A program made the translations under genes and the position numbers. A DNA stretch of 64,000 bases from Candidatus Accumulibacter necessarius. GTDB taxonomy: Bacteria > Pseudomonadota > Gammaproteobacteria > Burkholderiales > Rhodocyclaceae. The notes under the pieces are model-generated. The model searched no databases. It had not been told where the DNA came from and saw nothing but the letters and a program-made list of their open reading frames with translations. The stretch spans positions 1 through 64,000 of the forward strand of contig JAFLDL010000025.1 of NCBI GenBank assembly GCA_017302435.1, read 5' to 3'. Numbering within the stretch: the first letter of the stretch is position 1; each line of letters begins with the position of its first letter. Shown here piece by piece: positions 37,818-47,296 of this stretch.

Positions 37818-38437
37818 AATCCTTCCTGATTGCGAATCCAAAAGGGGGTTCCGGAAAATCAACACTGGCGGTCAATCTGGCTGGTCACCTCGCGCGCAGC
37901 GGACACCGGGTGATGCTTGGTGACGTCGATCGCCAGCAGTCCTCGCGGGAATGGCTGCGCTTGCGGCCATCGGTCCTGCCTACGATTCGCAGTTGGGAGA
38001 TCGAGCCCGGGAAAACCGCCAAACCACCCAAAGGTACCACCCACGTCATCCTCGATACCCCGGCCGGTTTGCACGGCAAGGCGCTCGACACCGTGATCAA
38101 ACAGGTGAATCGGGTCCTCGTCCCGGTACAACCGTCGCTGTTCGACATTCTGGCGACGCGCGATTTTCTCGAGGTGCTGCTGGCAGAAAAAGCGGTACGC
38201 AACGAACAAGCCTTCGTTGCCGTGGTCGGAATGCGCGTCGATCCGCGTACCCGTGCGGCGGCCGAGCTCGAACGCTTTCTCGCCAAGTACGACCTGCCGG
38301 TCCTCACCCATCTGCGCACAACACAGCTGTACGTGCAGACAACCATGCATGGGATGACGATGTTCGACCTCTCGGCATCGCGCGCGGCGAGAGACATGGA
38401 GCAGTGGCAGGCGATCATCGACTGGGTGAATAGCTAG
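37814..38437 (+). CDS. ParA/MinD-like ATPase (orphan)
   Basis: 207-residue deviant-Walker ATPase: IANPKGGSGKSTLAVNLAGH at the N-terminus, LGDVDRQQSSREWLR as the switch I/ParA signature, and VILDTPAGLHGKALDT as Walker B. The ParA family positions plasmids, chromosomes or protein clusters by dimer cycling. There is no parB or parS-like context; the start overlaps the TAXI gene stop (ATGA), so it may position or regulate something linked to that membrane protein. Function is inferred only. Confidence 0.88.
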   Translation: MKSFLIANPKGGSGKSTLAVNLAGHLARSGHRVMLGDVDRQQSSREWLRLRPSVLPTIRSWEIEPGKTAKPPKGTTHVILDTPAGLHGKALDTVIKQVNRVLVPVQPSLFDILATRDFLEVLLAEKAVRNEQAFVAVVGMRVDPRTRAAAELERFLAKYDLPVLTHLRTTQLYVQTTMHGMTMFDLSASRAARDMEQWQAIIDWVNS

Positions 38438-38606
38438 GCTGCTGCAGGCCGGCCAAACGGGGTCGATTCCCGGTCGCCGGCGGGTACTGCAGCCCGGCGG
38501 CAAGGCGTGGGTGAGCGCCCGCAGACGGTGGCCGAAGCCGGCAACCGCCATGACTTCAGGTCGCGATCACCGCCTCCAGCCAGCCCCCTGGGGGTAGAAT
38601 GGCCGG

Positions 38607-41600
38607 ATGCCTGAAACCTCCTTTATCCATCTTCGCCTGCACAGTGAGTACTCGGTCACCGACGGCATCGTCCGTCTTGGCGATGCCGTCGCCCGTGCTG
38701 CCAGCTACGGCATGCCAGCCCTGGCGCTGACCGACCTCGCCAATCTCTTCGGTCTGGTCAAGTTCTATTCGTCGGCGCGCAGCAAGGGCGTCAAACCGCT
38801 GCTCGGCAGCGATGTCTTCATCGCCAACGAGAGCGAGCCGGATCGCCCCTATCGCCTGTTGCTGCTCTGTCGGTCGCGACAGGGTTATCTGCAGCTCTGC
38901 GAATTACTGTCGCGTGCCTATCTTGCGCCGCGTGTTCGCGGGCGGGCCGAGATCACCCGCCGAATGCTGCAGGATGTCGGTGTCGATGGACTGATCGCGC
39001 TCTCCGGCGGCATTGCCGGCGACGTCGGGGAAGCTCTGTTGCAGGGAAATCGAGATCAGGCGGCGACCCGCGCCGAACGTTGGGAGGCACTCTTTCGTGG
39101 CGCCTTCTACCTTGAAGTGCAGCGCTATGGACAGGCGCAGCAGGAGGCGCTGGTCGCTGCCACCGCGGATCTGGCGGCGGAACTGGAATTGCCGCTGGTC
39201 GCCACGCATCCGATCCAGTTTCTCGAACGTGATGACTTCAAGGCGCACGAAGCACGGGTCTGTATTGCCGAGGGCTACATGCTCGGTGATGCCCGGCGCC
39301 CACGCCTGTATACCGAGGAGCAGTACTTCAAGTCGGCCGACGAAATGACGGTACTGTTTGCCGATCTGCCCGTGGCGATCGAGAACTCGGTGGAGATCGC
39401 CAAGCGCTGCAATCTGCAGATTACGCTGGGCACGAGCTACCTGCCGGACTTTCCGACGCCGGATGGAGTGACGCTTGACGATTTCCTTCGTCACGAAGCC
39501 GCAAGGGGCCTGGAAATCCGCCTGCAGCAGCTCTTTCCAGACCCTATCGAACGATCAACTCAGCGCCCCGCCTACGACGCTCGGTTGCAGCTCGAAACCG
39601 ATACCATCGTGCAGATGGGATTCCCCGGCTACTTCCTGATCGTTGCCGATTTCATCAACTGGGCCAAGCACAACGGCTGTCCCGTGGGGCCGGGACGCGG
39701 TTCAGGCGCAGGTTCGGTGGTCGCCTACGCTCTCGGAATCACCGACCTTGATCCGCTGCGCTACGCGCTCCTCTTCGAGCGCTTCCTCAACCCCGAGCGG
39801 GTGTCGATGCCGGACTTCGACATCGATTTCTGCCAGGACAACCGCTGGCGGGTCATCGAGTACGTGCGCCAGAAATACGGTGCGGCGGCGGTTTCACAGA
39901 TTGTCACTTTCGGCACTATGTCGTCGAAGGCGGTCATTCGCGACGTCGGTCGCGTGCTCGACCTGCCCTACAACTTCTGCGACCAGCTGTCCAAACTGAT
40001 CCCGGTCGAAACCAACAAGCCGCTGTCACTGGCCAAGGCAATCGCCGCCGAGCCGCAACTCAAGGCCAGGATCGAAGACGAGGAAGAAGTCAGAGACCTC
40101 TTCGACCTGGCCGCCCGCCTCGAAGATCTGACGCGCAACGTCGGCATGCACGCCGGAGGGGTTCTGATCGCGCCGGGCAAGCTCACCGACTTCTGCCCGG
40201 TCTACTCGGCCGATGGCGGCGGCTCGGTGGTTTCCCAGTACGACAAAGACGACGTCGAGAAGGTCGGGCTGGTGAAATTCGACTTCCTCGGCCTGCGCAA
40301 TCTGACGATCATCAAGCTGGCAGTCGACTACGTCGAGAAGCTGAGCGGCGAACGTCCCGATCTGGCAGCGCTCTCCTTCGACGATCCGAAGGCTTACCAG
40401 ATCCTCAAGGATGGCAACACGACGGCGATCTTCCAGGTTGAATCGGAGGGCATGAAGAAGCTGGTCAGGAAGCTCGCGCCGGACCGCTTCGAGGACATCA
40501 TCGCGGTGCTCGCACTTTACCGGCCGGGCCCGCTCGGTTCGGGAATGGTCGACGACTTCATCCTGCGCAAGAAGGGTCAGCAGAAGATCGATTACTACAT
40601 CGACGATCTGAAGGTCTGTCTCGAACCCACCTACGGCGTCATCGTCTATCAGGAACAGGTGATGCAGATTGCGCAGATCATCGGCGGCTACACGCTCGGC
40701 GCCGCCGATCTCCTGCGCCGCGCGATGGGCAAGAAGAAGGCCGAGGAAATGGCGCTGCACCGTGACCTGATGCGCGACGGGGCGAGCAGGAAGGGCTACG
40801 ACGAGAAGCTGGCGATGCAGCTTTTCGACCTCATGGAAAAGTTCGCCGAGTATGGTTTCAACAAGTCGCATACTGCCGCCTACGCTGTTGTCACCTACCA
40901 CACCGCCTGGCTGAAGGCGCACCATTGCGCCGCCTTCATGGCAGCCACGCTGTCGTCCGACATGGACGTCACCGACACGGTCAAGATCTTTCACGACGAC
41001 GCCATCGCCAACGGCCTGCGAATCCTCGGTCCGGACGTGAACGCTTCCGAATACCGCTTCACACCGGTTGACCGAGGCACGATTCGTTACGGTCTCGGAG
41101 CGGTCAAGGGAACCGGCGAACAGGCGGTCACCGCTATCCTCAAAGCGCGCGAGGCGGGTGGTCCGTTCAAGGACCTGTTCGATTTCTGCCGGCGCGCCGA
41201 CAAGCGGCTGGTCAACCGACGCACGATCGAAGCGCTGATTCGTGCCGGCGCCTTCGATCTGCTCGACGATCATCGCGCCCGTCTGATCGCCTCGGTCGGC
41301 GTTGCCATGGACGCTGCCGAGCAGGCCGAGCGCAACGCCATGCAGGTCAGCCTGTTCGATATCTTCGAGGCAAGCGACGACGGCGGCGAGCATGGCCCGC
41401 AATACGTCGAAGTGCCGCGCTGGAGCGAAAGACAGCAGCTGAATGAAGAGAAACTGGCACTCGGCTTCTACTTCTCTGGCCACCCCTTCCATGGCGTTCA
41501 GGCCGAGGTGTCCCGCTTCGTTCGCAGGCCGCTGGCGGCGCTCGAAGCCCGCAAGGAAACGCAGTTGCTGGCTGGCCTGGTGGTCGGCGTACGCAGCAAG

Positions 41601-42077
41601 TTCACGGCGCGCGGCAAGATGGCGTTTATCCAGATAGACGACGGCACCAGTGCGCTCGAAGTCTCGGTGTTCAATGAACTGCTGGAAGCCGAGCGGAGCA
41701 AGATCAGGGAAGACGAGGTGCTGATCATCGAAGGCCGCGTGCAGCGTGACGACTTCGCCGGCGAAGGCCGGGTGAAAATCATCGCCGAACGGCTATTGAC
41801 GCTCGCGGAAGCACGCGGCCGGTTTGCCCGCCATCTTCGCCTGTCGCTCAATGGCCAGGCCAGCGGCAGCAATGCACGCGCCGCCGCGCACCGCCTGCGT
41901 ACGCTGCTGGCGCCCTATACACCGGGAGAGTGTCCGGTTCGTCTGGCGTATCATAACGGTGATGCGGTCTGCGAACTGGCCTTTGGCGACGCCAATCGAG
42001 TCCGCCTTGAAGACGATCTCCTGGCGGCATTGCGCGAATGGTTGAGCAGTGACAATGTCAGCGTGGACTACCTCTGA
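38607..42077 (+). CDS. dnaE: DNA polymerase III subunit alpha
   Basis: Catalytic subunit of the replicative polymerase, 1156 residues, full length. N-terminal PHP domain (FIHLRLHSEYSVTDGIVR...ALTDLANLFG). Palm has PGRGSGAGSVVAYALGITDLDP and the catalytic MPDFDIDFCQDNR. Further segments are GVLIAPGKLTDFCPVY, DFLGLRNLTII, YRPGPLGSGMVDDFI and KSHTAAYAVVTYHTAWLKAH. A C-terminal OB-fold region (LAGLVVGVRSKFTARGKMAFIQIDDG) is also present. A GGGTAGAATGG sequence just before the start resembles a -10 hexamer. Single-gene unit; lysA converges on it from downstream. Confidence 0.98.
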   Translation: MPETSFIHLRLHSEYSVTDGIVRLGDAVARAASYGMPALALTDLANLFGLVKFYSSARSKGVKPLLGSDVFIANESEPDRPYRLLLLCRSRQGYLQLCELLSRAYLAPRVRGRAEITRRMLQDVGVDGLIALSGGIAGDVGEALLQGNRDQAATRAERWEALFRGAFYLEVQRYGQAQQEALVAATADLAAELELPLVATHPIQFLERDDFKAHEARVCIAEGYMLGDARRPRLYTEEQYFKSADEMTVLFADLPVAIENSVEIAKRCNLQITLGTSYLPDFPTPDGVTLDDFLRHEAARGLEIRLQQLFPDPIERSTQRPAYDARLQLETDTIVQMGFPGYFLIVADFINWAKHNGCPVGPGRGSGAGSVVAYALGITDLDPLRYALLFERFLNPERVSMPDFDIDFCQDNRWRVIEYVRQKYGAAAVSQIVTFGTMSSKAVIRDVGRVLDLPYNFCDQLSKLIPVETNKPLSLAKAIAAEPQLKARIEDEEEVRDLFDLAARLEDLTRNVGMHAGGVLIAPGKLTDFCPVYSADGGGSVVSQYDKDDVEKVGLVKFDFLGLRNLTIIKLAVDYVEKLSGERPDLAALSFDDPKAYQILKDGNTTAIFQVESEGMKKLVRKLAPDRFEDIIAVLALYRPGPLGSGMVDDFILRKKGQQKIDYYIDDLKVCLEPTYGVIVYQEQVMQIAQIIGGYTLGAADLLRRAMGKKKAEEMALHRDLMRDGASRKGYDEKLAMQLFDLMEKFAEYGFNKSHTAAYAVVTYHTAWLKAHHCAAFMAATLSSDMDVTDTVKIFHDDAIANGLRILGPDVNASEYRFTPVDRGTIRYGLGAVKGTGEQAVTAILKAREAGGPFKDLFDFCRRADKRLVNRRTIEALIRAGAFDLLDDHRARLIASVGVAMDAAEQAERNAMQVSLFDIFEASDDGGEHGPQYVEVPRWSERQQLNEEKLALGFYFSGHPFHGVQAEVSRFVRRPLAALEARKETQLLAGLVVGVRSKFTARGKMAFIQIDDGTSALEVSVFNELLEAERSKIREDEVLIIEGRVQRDDFAGEGRVKIIAERLLTLAEARGRFARHLRLSLNGQASGSNARAAAHRLRTLLAPYTPGECPVRLAYHNGDAVCELAFGDANRVRLEDDLLAALREWLSSDNVSVDYL

Positions 42078-42208
42078 GGTCGGTTGCCTGGCCGGAAACT
42101 GCCTTCTGCCCTTGACGCGGAACGTCAATGGCGCTCGTCTGGCGATACGCTGGTGCTGATCGACCAGGGGCCGCTCGACCGTTCACAAGGGGATGCCGCT
42201 GTGCGACG

Positions 42209-43465
42209 TCAACCGGCATCAGCCGGTAGCCGCTGCTCCAGAGCGTAGAGCTCTTCGGCCGTCTCCCGACGGCGGACGAGATGGGTCTGCGTGCCGTCGA
42301 CCATCACCTCGGCAGCACGCGGTCGGCTGTTGTAGTTCGAACTCATGGCCATGCTGTAGGCGCCGGCCGACATGATCGCCAGGAGATCGCCGGCGGCGAG
42401 CACGAGTTCGCGGCCACGGCCGAGAAAATCACCTGATTCGCAAACCGGACCTACGATGTCCCACGGTAGCGCAGCCCCTTGCCGAGGCACGACCGGAACG
42501 ATGTCGTGCCACGATCCGTACAATGCCGGACGCGCGAGGTCGTTCATCGCCGCATCGACGATGGCGAAGTTCTTGACCTCGCCGGGCTTCAGGTACTCGA
42601 CTCGGGTTAGCAGCAAACCGGCATTGCCGACCAGGCGGCGCCCCGGTTCCAGCAGGATTCGCAGATGCCGCTGCTTGAGCTTCGCCAGCATGGGAAGCAG
42701 ATAAGCCTTGACGGTCGGGGCCTCTTCGTCGCGATATTGGATGCCGAGGCCACCGCCGAGGTCGATGTGATGCAGGACGATGCCGTAGGCCGCCAGTTGA
42801 TCGACAAGCACGAGTACCTTGTCGAGCGCTTCGGAGAAAGGTGCAGGATCGAGCAACTGCGATCCGATGTGGCAGTCGATACCGCTGATTTCGAGGTTGG
42901 CCAGGCGCGCTGCCTGCCGGTAGAGCGCCAGCGCGTCTTCGTAGGCGACGCCGAACTTGTTCTCCTTGAGACCGGTCGAGACATAGGGGTGCGTCCGGGC
43001 ATCCACATCCGGATTGACCCGCAGGCTGATCGGTGCCGTCCTGCCCAGCTTGCCGGCGACGGCATTGAGACGTTCGAGTTCGCCGGCCGATTCGACGTTG
43101 AAGCAGAGGATGCCGATGGTCAGCGCGAGTTCCATCTCGGCGGCCGTCTTGCCGACGCCCGAGAAGACGATCTGCCGCGGGTCGGCGCCGGCAGCCAGAA
43201 CGCGCTTGAGTTCGCCCGCGGAAACGATGTCGAAACCTGCGCCGCGCCGCGCCAGAACGTCAAGCACGGCGATGTTGGAGTTGGCCTTGACGGCATAACA
43301 GACGAGCGAATCGATGCCGCGCAGTTCCTGCTGGAACTCGTCAAGCGCTGTCTCGAGCGCGCGCCGCGAGTAGACCCAGCATGGCGTGCCAAACCGGGCA
43401 GCGATGTCGGGCAGTGGGACAGATTCGGCATGCAGGACGCCGTTCCTGCCGGCGAAAGCACTCAT
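42209..43465 (-). CDS. lysA: Diaminopimelate decarboxylase
   Basis: Final step of lysine synthesis: meso-diaminopimelate to lysine plus CO2. 418 residues, fold-type III PLP enzyme. The PLP lysine K60 is in VCYAVKANSN; GAGFDIVSAGEL, HIDLGGGLGIQY, EPGRRLVGNAG and the second-site motif CESGDFLGRGREL are intact. The start overlaps the stop of the LptM-like lipoprotein gene (ATGA), the usual lptM-lysA order. dapF for the preceding step is elsewhere in the window (about 53.1-54.0 kb). Confidence 0.97.
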   Translation of the reverse strand: MSAFAGRNGVLHAESVPLPDIAARFGTPCWVYSRRALETALDEFQQELRGIDSLVCYAVKANSNIAVLDVLARRGAGFDIVSAGELKRVLAAGADPRQIVFSGVGKTAAEMELALTIGILCFNVESAGELERLNAVAGKLGRTAPISLRVNPDVDARTHPYVSTGLKENKFGVAYEDALALYRQAARLANLEISGIDCHIGSQLLDPAPFSEALDKVLVLVDQLAAYGIVLHHIDLGGGLGIQYRDEEAPTVKAYLLPMLAKLKQRHLRILLEPGRRLVGNAGLLLTRVEYLKPGEVKNFAIVDAAMNDLARPALYGSWHDIVPVVPRQGAALPWDIVGPVCESGDFLGRGRELVLAAGDLLAIMSAGAYSMAMSSNYNSRPRAAEVMVDGTQTHLVRRRETAEELYALEQRLPADAG

Positions 43466-43650
43466 CGGGCAGGGTCTCCTGCCGTGTTAGGATCCTTGGC
43501 ACTGGTAGCCGTTGTCGGCGATGGAACTGCCGTCGGAGCAACCGGCGCAGTTGCTGTTGCCGGCTTGGGGGGGAGCGTCAGCCCTCCCCGGTTACCGCAG
43601 CCGCCAAGTGTGATGGTCGCCAGAAAAGCCAGCGCAAGATATAGCCGCAT
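43462..43650 (-). CDS. Small LptM/YifL-like lipoprotein
   Basis: 62 residues. A signal peptide (MRLYLALAFLATITLGGC) ends in the lipobox LGGC, so it should be lipidated at Cys18. The mature part begins GNRGGLTLPPKP, the LptM-type N-terminal motif, followed by a Pro/Ala/Thr-rich tail. Characterised LptM helps assemble the LptD lipopolysaccharide transporter at the outer membrane. Position between divergent cyaY and lysA is the standard proteobacterial arrangement. Confidence 0.9.
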   Translation of the reverse strand: MRLYLALAFLATITLGGCGNRGGLTLPPKPATATAPVAPTAVPSPTTATSAKDPNTAGDPAR

Positions 43651-43686
43651 AGGTCACTAGGTCAAAACGGGGGATGTTAGCACAGG

Positions 43687-44007
43687 ATGAATGATAGCGA
43701 ATTCAACGCGCTCGCCGACGCAGCACTGAAGCAGATCGAAGCCGGTCTGGAACGAAGTGGCGCCGATATCGATTTCGAGATGGTCGCCGACCAGGTGCTG
43801 GAAATCGAATTTGCCGATGGCAGCAAGATCATTGTCAATCGCCACGACGCGGCGCAGGAGATCTGGGTTGCCGCCCGGTCGGGCGGCTTTCACTACCGCT
43901 GGGACGGTCGTCGCTGGCTCGATACACGTCATGACGAGGAGCTGATCGCCGCACTGTCGAAGCTCATTTCGCAACAGTCCGGGCAGGTAGTATCGCTTCT
44001 TCAGTAG
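43687..44007 (+). CDS. cyaY: Iron-sulfur cluster assembly protein CyaY (frataxin)
   Basis: 106-residue frataxin homologue that modulates IscS activity and may deliver iron for Fe-S assembly. The acidic first helix (MNDSEFNALADAALKQIE), DIDFEMVADQVLEIEFADGSKIIVNRHDAAQEIWVA beta-sheet region and GFHYRWDGRRWLDTR are family hallmarks. It diverges from the lptM-lysA pair with a 36-base gap. Confidence 0.96.
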   Translation: MNDSEFNALADAALKQIEAGLERSGADIDFEMVADQVLEIEFADGSKIIVNRHDAAQEIWVAARSGGFHYRWDGRRWLDTRHDEELIAALSKLISQQSGQVVSLLQ

Positions 44008-44110
44008 TAGATTGGGCAACTGCTTGACCTTGTCAGTCTGCGATAGTCATCGACCGTTGTTTCGCCTGCGTAATCTTCAGGCAGGACATTCCTGCGGGTA
44101 GTACTCTCAG

Positions 44111-44535
44111 TCACATCGTCAATTGCAGACGTACCCCCGCGACGGTCGAGTCCGGCAGGTAGCAACCCGGGTTGAAGATGCGCTGGACGAGCGGTTGTAC
44201 GACCACTCCGGGCAGAACCTGCGCCTGGTAGGTCAGTTCGACGACAGGGGAACACCGGCTTCGCTCGACAGCTGCAGCCGCCCTTGCGGGTCGGCATGGA
44301 CGCGTGTCGCTGCAAGGCCGAAAGTGTCGTTCTCGCGGCCGGCGAAGGGCCCGCGGAAGCTGAGACCGGCGCTGACCGAATAGCCGAGCGTGCTGGTCCG
44401 ACCGTCGGTGAATCCGTAGCGTGCGAAGAGTGTCAGGTCGCGCGGCGTTTCCGGCACGCGATAGACCGTCTGTTCAGCCAGCAGATAGGCACCCCAATGG
44501 GTCGAGGAGAGCGGTTCGCCGGCAGCATCGACGGC
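44111..44535 (-). pseudogene. Carbohydrate porin (OprB-type) remnant, C-terminal, frameshifted
   Basis: Minus-strand translation from 44535 gives GEPLSSTHWGAYLLAEQTVY, then RDLTLFARYGFTDGR and LSFRGPFAGRENDTFG up to a TGA near 44236. The C-terminus continues in another frame as VELTYQAQVLPGVVVQPLVQ, then IFNPGCYLPD and VRLQLTM before TGA at 44111. These are the last beta-strands of an OprB-like outer membrane porin, split by one frameshift near 44241-44250. The first roughly 300 residues are absent, because an upstream TGA closes the frame at 44538. No start or signal peptide is present, so this is a dead fragment. Confidence 0.72.
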
Positions 44536-44566
44536 TCACAGTTGCGGGAAACTTCATTCGTGCGTG

Positions 44567-44842
44567 TCAGCATTTCCTTACTTCCCTGTTTGTCGTGATC
44601 ATGACGGTGCTGTCTGGGCGCTGCCTGCTCGCGCAGCCGGTGCAGGGACCGCAGCCACCCTGGGGGCGGGCCTGCGTTGCTTGGCTTGGCGTTCCTGCCT
44701 GGACCGGCGCCAGCCCGATCCACTGCCCGAGCTTCCCGCAACGCTGACTCAGCGCGTGGCGCCAGCTGACCGGCAGCAGTCGCCAGCCCATGTAGGCGGC
44801 GGCCCAGACGACGGCGCCATAAGCGATCAGTGCTTCAGACAT
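44567..44842 (-). CDS. Small Cys-rich membrane protein downstream of feoB (DUF6587-like)
   Basis: 91 residues. An N-terminal hydrophobic segment (MSEALIAYGAVVWAAAYMGW) precedes a basic stretch and the cysteine cluster GCGPCTGC. Its start overlaps the feoB stop by 8 bases. Small membrane proteins with a Cys-rich tail are often found directly after feoB in proteobacteria, and I take this as that FeoB-associated family; the exact domain name is from memory. It may have a role in Fe(II) handling, unproven. Confidence 0.65.
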   Translation of the reverse strand: MSEALIAYGAVVWAAAYMGWRLLPVSWRHALSQRCGKLGQWIGLAPVQAGTPSQATQARPQGGCGPCTGCASRQRPDSTVMITTNREVRKC

Positions 44843-46715
44843 GAGGCGCCCCGGTGAGAAACAGTGCCAGGCGGTAGGTCACGAAGGCCGCGCCGTACGC
44901 CAGGAAGAACAGATAGCCGGCCATCAGCAACGGGTAACGCCACGAGTTCGTTTCGCGCCTGACTACGGCCAGGGTGGACAGGCATTGCGGCGAGAAGACG
45001 TACCAGGCCAGCAGAGAGAACGCCGTCGGCAATGACCAGCCAGCCGCCAGCATGGGCGCAAGCTGTTCTGCTACGTCATCGCCGGTGGCCGAGAGCGCAT
45101 AGACCGTGCCGAGCGCACCGACAGCGACTTCGCGTGCTGCCATGCCGGGCACCAGGGCAATCGAGATCTGCCAGTTGAAGCCGATCAGCGCGAAAACGAC
45201 TTCGAGCGCACGGCCAAGCATGCCGACATAGCTGTACTGGATCGCCGAGCCGATGGCGCCATCCGGAGGGCCCGGGAATGACGAAAGGAACCACAGCACC
45301 ACCATCAGCGCGAGGATGATGTTGCCGACGCGCATGATGAAGATACGGGCGCGCTCGACGAGACCGAGCAACAGATTGCGGGCGTGCGGCCACCGGTACG
45401 AGGGCAATTCGAGCATTAGCGGATGCTGCAGACCCTTGCCAACCGTCAGCTTGAGTACGGCGGCCACAGCCATGGCGCTCGCCACCCCGGCTACGTAAAG
45501 CACGAACAGCACCAGTCCCTCCAGATTGAACACGCCGGCCACGGTCGTTTCGGGGATGAACGCTCCGATGATCAGCGCATAGACAGGCAAGCGCGCGGAG
45601 CAGGTCATCAGCGAAGCGATCATGATGGTTGCCAGCCGGTCGCGCCAGTTGGTGATGGTGCGCGCGGCCATGATGCCCGGGATGGCGCAGGCAAAGCTCG
45701 ACAAAAGCGGGATGAACGAGCGACCCGAGAGGCCAACGGTGCCCATCAAACGATCCAGCAGGAAGGCGGCCCGGGGGAGGTAGCCCGAATCCTCAAGGGC
45801 CAGGATGAAGAGGAACAGGATCAGGATCTGCGGCAGGAAGACCAGTACGCTACCGACTCCGGCGACGATGCCATCGACCAACAGGCTGCGCAGAATCGTA
45901 TCCGGCATCTGAACGCTGAGAAACTCGCCAAGCGCTTCGACGCCGTCCTTGATCAGCTCCATCGGCAGGCTGGCCCAGCTGAACACCGCCTGGAACATCA
46001 GGAACAGCGTTGCCGCCAGGATGAGCATTCCCCAGAGCGGGTGCAGAACCAGGCGATCGATCTTCTCGTCCAGGCGGGTGTCGAGTGCCGGCTGGCGCAC
46101 GGTTGCGGCAAGAATCCGTCGCTCTTCGTGCTGTGTGGCGGTGACGTCGGCCACATCGGGAGGCAGCCAGGCCGGTGGGTGTGGTACATGATCCGGCACG
46201 GCCGCTTCGAGTTGGGCGATCAACTCGCTTGCCCCGCCGCGCTTGATGGCTACGGTCCTGACCACCGGCATGCCCAGTTCGTGCGCCAGCGCGGGCACAT
46301 CGATCGCGATGCCGCGTTTGCTTGCCAGGTCAGTCATGTTGAGTGCCAGGACCATCGGCAGGCCAAGGCGCTTGACTTCCAGAACGAGTCGCAGGTTGAG
46401 CTTGAGGTTGGTCGCATCGCTGACACAGACCAGCATGTCCGGGCGCTGCTCAGCGGCGAGCGTGCCGAGGACCACATCGCGCGTAATCTGCTCATCGATG
46501 CTGACGGCGTTGAGACTGTAGGCACCCGGCAGGTCGAGGATTCAAAACTGCCGGCCCGATGGTGTCGTGAGTTGCCCCTCCTTGCGATCGACGGTCACCC
46601 CGGGATAGTTGGCGACCTTTTGGCGGCTGCCGGTCAGCAGATTGAACAGCGCTGTCTTGCCGCAATTCGGGTTGCCGAGCAAGGCAAGCTGCAACGCTCC
46701 ATTCGCCGTACTCAT
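44835..46715 (-). pseudogene. feoB: Ferrous iron transporter FeoB, interrupted by an in-frame TGA
   Basis: FeoB is the GTPase-gated Fe(II) permease of the inner membrane. Frame opens at 46715 ([20 protein letters not shown]) with G1 GNPNCGKT and [15 protein letters not shown] at 46544-46542 then occupies codon 58, immediately before ILDLPGAYSLNAVSIDE (G3). After the stop the same frame runs uninterrupted to 44835 and includes NMTD (G4), the Gate regions (FLPQILILFLFILALEDSGYLPR) and many membrane segments; total length is normal. A CGA-to-TGA change would explain the stop. Translation could restart at GTG 46475, but that product lacks G1-G3. The start overlaps the feoA stop (ATGA). Confidence 0.85.
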
Positions 46716-46993
46716 GCGACCGCTCCACGTAGCGGGGAAACCAGCACCCGTTCGGCTTCGAATCTGCGTAAAGCGAACATCGTGTTGCCAACCCGCACCG
46801 CCACGGGGTCGCCGCCTGGACAACCGCGGGCGACGACGCGCACCAGCTCGCCGTCAATGAAACCGATCTCGAACAGCCGCAACGCCAGCTCGCGCTCAGC
46901 CAGTTCGCCGCCTGTTGGGACAGGCGCGCTGCTGACGATTGCTTCCTGACCGGTTGGCAGGTCAAACAGGGTGATCAATTGCCCGGGATTCAT
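46712..46993 (-). CDS. feoA: Ferrous iron transport protein FeoA
   Basis: Small SH3-like cytoplasmic partner of FeoB. 93 residues from [18 protein letters not shown], with GGAGG eight bases upstream; ATGs at 47008 and 47089 are less well placed. Family features: [33 protein letters not shown] and [22 protein letters not shown]. It overlaps feoB and lies about 145 bases downstream of a strong Fur-box-like palindrome, consistent with iron repression of the operon. Confidence 0.94.
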   Translation of the reverse strand: MNPGQLITLFDLPTGQEAIVSSAPVPTGGELAERELALRLFEIGFIDGELVRVVARGCPGGDPVAVRVGNTMFALRRFEAERVLVSPLRGAVA

Positions 46994-47136
46994 GTGATTT
47001 GCCTCCATCCTTGATGTGCCTCGTCCTTTGCATTCATGCGAAAACTCCCGGCCACACATGCCTGCTGGACGAATCTGCGAAGCTGCCACGTTCGCGACGC
47101 AACATTGGCGGGTCTGATCAACATGCGTCTATTCTA

Positions 47137-47155
47137 TATGCGAATCATTCGCATT
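47137..47155 (-). promoter_or_regulatory. Fur box upstream of feoA
   Basis: TATGCGAATCATTCGCATT is an almost perfect palindrome centred on 47146 with eight-base arms. It follows the Fur 19-mer layout (xATxxxAATCATTxxxATx). It lies about 145 bases before the feoA ATG and about 95 bases from the terminator of the peroxidase gene, so it should control feoAB. Confidence 0.7.
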
Positions 47156-47250
47156 ACGAGAGGCTGGCGGGACTTTTTCGGAAATGGTCGGAAAAACCCG
47201 AGCCAGAACGGCAGGTATTCGCTTGCGGAATGCTGCTGCGGCTACAATAG

Positions 47251-47278
47251 AAACGCCCCGGCACAAGCCGGGGCGTTT
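47251..47278 (-). terminator. Strong terminator after the cytochrome c peroxidase pseudogene
   Basis: A perfect 12-bp stem (AAACGCCCCGGC with GCCGGGGCGTTT) carries an ACAA loop. It is followed on the minus strand by TTTCTATTG-like sequence and lies 19 bases past the peroxidase stop. Confidence 0.8.
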
Positions 47279-47296
47279 CGGGGACGAGGCGGTTCC

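Noticed and set aside
37814-38437. Chromosome or plasmid partition locus from the ParA-like gene
   Set aside because: No parB, no parS-like inverted repeats and no replication gene nearby; better treated as an orphan ParA-type ATPase.
40026-41492. Minus-strand open frame of 488 codons opposite dnaE
   Set aside because: Shadow of the polymerase gene with no motif of its own.
46542-46544. Selenocysteine or programmed readthrough at the feoB TGA
   Set aside because: FeoB is not a known selenoprotein, the position is not a cysteine in the family, and no selenocysteine-type hairpin is evident after the codon.
45423-46949. Plus-strand open frame of 508 codons opposite feoB
   Set aside because: Antisense shadow; feoB motifs on the minus strand are unmistakable on both sides of the TGA.
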